Source: Deltaproteobacteria bacterium (GTDB lineage Bacteria > Desulfobacterota > Binatia > Binatales > Binataceae). Taken from it: a stretch of 9,104 nt of DNA. The stretch is taken from contig JAJYMR010000324.1 in the NCBI GenBank assembly GCA_021786815.1, forward strand, positions 1-9,104. Reading direction: 5' to 3'. The position numbers were made by a program, and so were the translations under genes. The notes beneath the pieces were generated by a model. That model had not been told where the DNA came from, did no database searches, and saw only the letters and a program-made list of their open reading frames with translations. Positions 6,308 through 9,104 of the stretch are shown in pieces (the first letter of the stretch is position 1; each line of letters starts with the position of its first letter).

Positions 6308-7854
6308 TGCTCGAACAGCGCGTCGGTGGCTTGGGCGGGGGCCGCGGCCGAGTCCTCAGGTTCCGCATGCTCGACGGCGCGCGAAAGCGTCTCAGCCGGC
6401 GTGGGTCCGCGACGCTGGCCGAGGAAGGGCTTGAAAATCAGGTAAGCCACGCTGCGCATCGGCATGAAGCGCGTGAAACGGCGCAGGAGCCGAACGGTCT
6501 GCAGCGGATAATGAAGCAGCTTGTAAACGAATATTCTGCGGAAGCCCGCGCTGCGCTCCCGGTTGATCACTTCACCCGGCAGGCAGGTCGGATCGATCTC
6601 GGAGCACTTGAAAAACTTGAACCAGTCGTGGGCCTCGTCGACCAGGTTGCGGCGGACATATTCCTGCCACAACGAGGTGCCGCGATAGACGCATAGGCGG
6701 TTGAAGTTGAACGTGTCGAGCGGAAGCCTCGAGGCAAAATCAAAAGTCGCCCTCAGGTCGGCCACGGTCTCGTCAGGGCTGCCGACCACGAAGAAGCCGT
6801 GCACGGTTTCGATTCCCGCCCGCTTGGCGTTCGTGACCGCAGTCTCAACTCCCTTAAGGGTCTGGTCCTTCTTGAGCCGGTCGAGGACCTTCTGACTGCC
6901 GCTCTCGATCCCGAACATCACAGTGCGGCAATTGGCCTTTGCCATCAACGGATACAGATGCTCGGCGACCGAATCGACCCTGCCCTCGCATCCCCAGTGG
7001 ATGGTCGGACCGCTGTCGATCAGCCCTTTGCAGATGGCTTCGATCCGCTTGGGTTGCAACAGGAAATGATCGTCGACAAAGTACACGGCGCCGTAGCCGT
7101 TTTCCTTCAGATGATTGAATTCCGCGAGCACGTGCTGGTGGCTGCGGGAGCGCCATTTGCCGTGGTTGAAGCTCGGAATGTCGCAGAAAACGCACTGCCG
7201 CGGGCATCCGCGCGACGCCTGCATCGTGGTGAAACGGTCCATTGACAGAACCGCGGGCACATCCAGCGGCATCGACTCGATGAAGTCAAGCGCGAGGCTT
7301 TCGCGGTCCGGGAAAGGCCACTGGTCGAGATTGCGCTCGACAGCGCGGTCCGGATTGTTTACAACTTGGCCGTCTCGTGCCCAGGTGAGCCCGGCGACAG
7401 CCGTGGGATTGTCGAGTTGCTCAACCAGGTCGAGAATAAACTGCTCACCGTCACCGCGGCAGACAAAATCCACTTCGCCGCATTGCTGTTTCACCAGGGG
7501 CGCGTTCAGCGTCGCGAAGACGCCGCCGATGGCGACTTTGACCTTGGAATCGACGGCGCGGATCTGGCGGGCGAGAATCTTGGCGTAGGGATAACTGGTC
7601 GCGCTCAGAAAACTCAGCCCGACCAGTTGGGGCCGCCGCAGGCGAATCTGCTCGACGATGACCTGGTTTGGAGTCTCAGGGTTGGCCTGGTCGAACATCA
7701 CGCATTCATGGCCGGCACGCTTGAGCACGGCGGAGAGCGACATGATTCCGATCGGTGGGAACCCCATGATGCGCAGGTTGCCGTTTTTCGCGCGGCTGGC
7801 TGCCGGCACGGCGTAAAATTGCGGGTCGCGAACGTGGATTAGAAATACCAGCAT
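6265..7854 (-). CDS. cobalamin-binding-domain radical SAM protein
   Basis: A 529-residue B12-binding radical SAM enzyme (class B, BchE/Hpn-like architecture). Residues ~1-150 form the B12-binding-like Rossmann domain: FPPIGIMSLSAVLKRAG near 32-48, PQLVGLSFLSATSYP, VKVAIGGVFAT and FVCRGDGEQFI. There is no DxHxxG base-off motif, as is common in this class. The radical SAM core carries ASRGCPRQCVFCDIP with Cys217, Cys221 and Cys224 (CxxxCxxC) for the [4Fe-4S] cluster, a YFVDDHF strand, and MFGIESGSQ at about 313-321. The C-terminus ends in a low-complexity stretch from about 480. Its last 13 residues and stop are encoded by the hydrolase-tail remnant. ATG at 7854 is preferred (AAAGGTG just upstream); GTG at 7860 would add two residues. 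Likely chemistry is methylation or ring/C-C bond formation on a lipid or other secondary metabolite; no neighbour identifies the substrate. It lies on the segment flanked by direct repeats. Confidence 0.9.
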   Translation of the reverse strand: MLVFLIHVRDPQFYAVPAASRAKNGNLRIMGFPPIGIMSLSAVLKRAGHECVMFDQANPETPNQVIVEQIRLRRPQLVGLSFLSATSYPYAKILARQIRAVDSKVKVAIGGVFATLNAPLVKQQCGEVDFVCRGDGEQFILDLVEQLDNPTAVAGLTWARDGQVVNNPDRAVERNLDQWPFPDRESLALDFIESMPLDVPAVLSMDRFTTMQASRGCPRQCVFCDIPSFNHGKWRSRSHQHVLAEFNHLKENGYGAVYFVDDHFLLQPKRIEAICKGLIDSGPTIHWGCEGRVDSVAEHLYPLMAKANCRTVMFGIESGSQKVLDRLKKDQTLKGVETAVTNAKRAGIETVHGFFVVGSPDETVADLRATFDFASRLPLDTFNFNRLCVYRGTSLWQEYVRRNLVDEAHDWFKFFKCSEIDPTCLPGEVINRERSAGFRRIFVYKLLHYPLQTVRLLRRFTRFMPMRSVAYLIFKPFLGQRRGPTPAETLSRAVEHAEPEDSAAAPAQATDALFEQALAVGSSGNGPMK

Positions 7855-8004
7855 GGACACCTTTAGTTGCCGCCAACGCTCTGAGCGCGCCGCTGTGCCT
7901 GCATCGCCCTTCGCAAGCCTACTCGCCGGAAGCCGCCTGCGCGAGTTCCCGTCGGAGTTGATTTCGCACTTTCCCGGCGTCGCTCCAAAATGGGCAACTT
8001 ATTT

Positions 8005-8036
8005 GAACCGGAATTTCCGTTTTGACTCTCCGGTTC
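8005..8036. promoter_or_regulatory. nested dyad symmetry, possible operator
   Basis: GAACCGGA (8005-8012) and TCCGGTTC (8029-8036) form a perfect 8-bp inverted repeat around a 16-nt centre. The left arm also belongs to a second palindrome, CGGAA-T-TTCCG (8009-8019). The two structures are mutually exclusive. They lie about 150-180 bp upstream of the radical SAM start, in a locally AT-richer stretch. This could be a regulator site or a leader structure; no regulator gene is adjacent. Confidence 0.35.
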
Positions 8037-8075
8037 CAATTCGCCGTATAAGCCAAACGACCTCCGTTCAGTCTG

Positions 8076-8100
8076 CGCTTCAAGATCTGAGCGTCGCGCT
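8076..8100 (+). repeat. direct repeat A, right copy (orphan ychF 3' end)
   Basis: This matches the final codons and flank of the ychF-like gene at 24 of 25 positions but has no ychF sequence to its left, so it is a displaced fragment. Similarity begins abruptly at 8076, which I take as a recombination junction. A weaker match continues to about 8143. Confidence 0.85.
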
Positions 8101-8113
8101 TTCACCGAATTGT

Positions 8114-8138
8114 TGCGAGCCCGGATTGCAGGCTCGCA
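8114..8138 (-). terminator. hairpin downstream of the thioesterase gene
   Basis: TGCGAGCC and GGCTCGCA (8114-8121 and 8131-8138) form a perfect 8-bp stem with a 9-nt loop, starting about 22 nt past the thioesterase stop on the minus strand. There is no T-run, so it may be an mRNA 3'-end stabiliser or a weak or factor-dependent terminator rather than a classical intrinsic one. Confidence 0.4.
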
Positions 8139-8159
8139 CAGCGTCCCTGCCGCGCGGCG

Positions 8160-8648
8160 TCAGCCTGATGCGCCGTTTTTTCCGGAACCGTCGGTAAGAA
8201 ACATCACGCGGCCGTGAAGCGTTGCGATAAGCGCGCCATCGTCGCGGGTTACCTCGACGTCGTAAAGCCCGGTGCGGCGGCTCGAATGACGCTCGACGGC
8301 TTTCGCGACCAGCCGATCGCCGGAGCGAGCCGGTCTTGCGAAATTGATCGAGGCGGTCGCGGCCACCGCGGTCACGCCGCGCGAATTGCTCGCGTAAGCC
8401 ATCGCGGTGTCGGCCAGCGTGAAGATTATTCCGCCGTGGCAGAGACGGAGCCCGTTGCTCATCGCCTCGGTGACGGTCATCGACATCGTTGCGTGACCGG
8501 CGCGCATTTTCTCGAGCCGGATACCGAGCGCCCTGACGGCATGGTCGTTGGGCTTCAACCCGGCCCCGGCGCGGCGCGGGCTACTGGCGCCGTCGCCGCG
8601 CTTGCGATTCGCGGCGGGTTGCATCTTTTGAGGTTTGCGCTGAGCCAT
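8160..8648 (-). CDS. PaaI-family hotdog-fold thioesterase
   Basis: A 162-residue hotdog acyl-CoA thioesterase of the PaaI (PaaD) type. The family core is clear: LGIRLEKMRAGHATMSMTVT (41-60), then NGLRLCHGGIIFTLADTAMAYASNS (65-89), where PaaI proteins have NG..-CHGG-x-FxLADTAFAYACNS. Asp80 in LADTA corresponds to the catalytic Asp of E. coli PaaI, and HGG (71-73) is the conserved loop. ATASINFARPARSGDRL (97-113) and TGLYDVEV (126-133) are the other family blocks. Compared with the usual ~140 residues it has an extra basic ~30-residue N-terminus (RKPQKMQ...KRGDG...PRRAGAG), probably disordered; a later start is possible. The role is hydrolysis of aryl- or hydroxyacyl-CoA esters to free CoA. The ATG lies one base after the hydrolase stop (TGAGATG), so the pair is translationally coupled. 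A hairpin follows the stop. Confidence 0.92.
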   Translation of the reverse strand: MAQRKPQKMQPAANRKRGDGASSPRRAGAGLKPNDHAVRALGIRLEKMRAGHATMSMTVTEAMSNGLRLCHGGIIFTLADTAMAYASNSRGVTAVAATASINFARPARSGDRLVAKAVERHSSRRTGLYDVEVTRDDGALIATLHGRVMFLTDGSGKNGASG

Positions 8649-8727
8649 CTCAGAGGTTCTTCAGGAACTCTATAAGCAGGCGGTTCACCTCGCCGGGCCG
8701 TTCCTGCTGGATCCAATGGCCAGCGCC
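8648..8727 (-). repeat. direct repeat B, right copy (3' end of the epoxide-hydrolase-like gene)
   Basis: This is the intact counterpart of 6228-6307 (69 of 80 identical, no gaps). It encodes GAGHWIQQERPGEVNRLLIEFLKNL in part, including the catalytic His codon at 8718-8716, and ends at the stop plus two bases. Confidence 0.85.
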
Positions 8728-9104
8728 GGGGATTAGAACTTTCTTTCTAAGGTTGGGCATCGTGACGTCGAGCGCGGCGTAAGCTCCATTTGTTCCGCCC
8801 GTCATCGGGAGCACCGGGTCGGCATCGCCGGCGATGAAGATAGCCGGCTGGAGAACTTTGGCACCGTCGAGAAACGGCGTCAGTTCCCAGTTGCGGTCGA
8901 TATTGCGATACCAGTTGATACCGCCGCGAAAGCCGGTCCGCTTGAACTCGCCGGCGAAGAAATCGAGGTCCTTTTCGGAAAGCCACGGCGGAAGCTTTTT
9001 CGGTGACACGCCGCTTTCGATAAACCGCTCGTCCTTCTCGAACAGGTAGCGCCATCGCTCGTTCTCCGGCGCATCGCCCGAGGCCGAGTACAGCAGCATC
9101 GTCA
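8650..9104 (-). CDS. epoxide-hydrolase-like alpha/beta-hydrolase, C-terminal part (cut by window edge)
   Basis: The frame runs off the right edge, so only the last ~151 residues are present; the Met encoded at 9099 is internal, with Thr before it. The fragment matches the second half of bacterial soluble epoxide hydrolases. It has a cap-domain end with FRGGINWYRNIDRNWELT, then the strand PAIFIAGDADPVL carrying the catalytic acid, then IPGAGHWIQQERPGEVN with the catalytic His (codon 8718-8716), and a final helix LLIEFLKNL. The nucleophile Asp and the oxyanion HGWP motif would lie outside the window, so a haloalkane-dehalogenase-like or other alpha/beta-hydrolase activity is not excluded. The reaction would be opening of an epoxide by water. 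It is followed one base later by the PaaI thioesterase, suggesting a shared catabolic role such as breakdown of aromatic or epoxidised acyl compounds. Its 3' end is duplicated at 6228-6307. Confidence 0.88.
   Translation of the reverse strand, partial: TMLLYSASGDAPENERWRYLFEKDERFIESGVSPKKLPPWLSEKDLDFFAGEFKRTGFRGGINWYRNIDRNWELTPFLDGAKVLQPAIFIAGDADPVLPMTGGTNGAYAALDVTMPNLRKKVLIPGAGHWIQQERPGEVNRLLIEFLKNL

Larger units (their letters stand above)
7855..8159. other. intergenic region upstream of the radical SAM gene
   Basis: About 300 bases without a believable gene lie between the thioesterase stop and the radical SAM start. They hold, from left to right, the presumed radical SAM leader and promoter region (no clear boxes), a dyad at 8005-8036, the right copy of repeat A, and a hairpin at 8114-8138. 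A plus-strand open frame across it has no ribosome site and no recognisable protein pattern. Confidence 0.6.

Noticed and set aside
6308..8075. Insertion-sequence or transposon explanation for the radical SAM segment
   Set aside because: No transposase, terminal inverted repeats or short target duplication were found; the repeats are pieces of neighbouring host genes, which fits recombination better.
7853..8197. Plus-strand open frame of 114 codons in the radical SAM upstream region
   Set aside because: It contains the displaced ychF fragment, the dyads and the hairpin, and has no plausible start signals or domain.

Overview
The window is GC-rich bacterial chromosomal DNA whose genes sit mostly on the minus strand, with several short or zero gaps between genes. 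It looks like an uncultured, soil- or sediment-type Gram-negative lineage (the deltaproteobacterial/Binatota sort is my guess). That guess rests only on base composition, gene style and a short divergent YchF. No rRNA or other taxonomic marker is present, so it is weak.

Layout from left to right. A tRNA-Thr(CGT) lies on the minus strand (80-155), followed by about 530 bp with no convincing gene. A degenerate SAM-methyltransferase-like gene (685-1482, +) converges on a four-gene minus-strand operon. In transcription order the operon encodes: a ferritin-like diiron protein (4810-3620) with both ExxH motifs; a small SCP2-like protein (3623-3129) coupled by a GTGA stop/start overlap; a 2[4Fe-4S] ferredoxin (3125-2829); and an alpha/beta hydrolase (2799-1519). 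A TTGACA-type promoter candidate lies upstream of the diiron gene. Diiron protein, ferredoxin and lipid-binding-like protein together suggest an uncharacterised oxygenase or desaturase system for a hydrophobic substrate, with the hydrolase acting on a precursor or product. This is inference from domains and context.

Divergent from that operon is a shortened YchF-like ATPase (5004-6050, +) with a good P-loop and C-terminal TGS domain but eroded switch II and base-specificity motifs. It converges on a B12-binding radical SAM gene (7854-6265, -). Next come a PaaI-type hotdog thioesterase (8648-8160, -) and the C-terminal part of an epoxide-hydrolase-like protein (from 8650 to the right edge, -), one nucleotide apart and surely co-transcribed.

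The most distinctive structural observation is a pair of ordered direct repeats around the radical SAM gene. The 3' end of ychF (6036-6060) recurs at 8076-8100 with one mismatch in 25. The 3' end of the epoxide-hydrolase gene (8648-8727) recurs at 6228-6307 with 11 mismatches in 80 and no gaps; that copy has an internal stop and has lost the catalytic His. The order is A-B-[radical SAM]-A'-B'. This fits a duplication or Campbell-type integration that placed segment 6308-8075 between ychF and the thioesterase/hydrolase pair. The last 13 codons and the stop of the radical SAM gene are read out of frame from the dead hydrolase tail.
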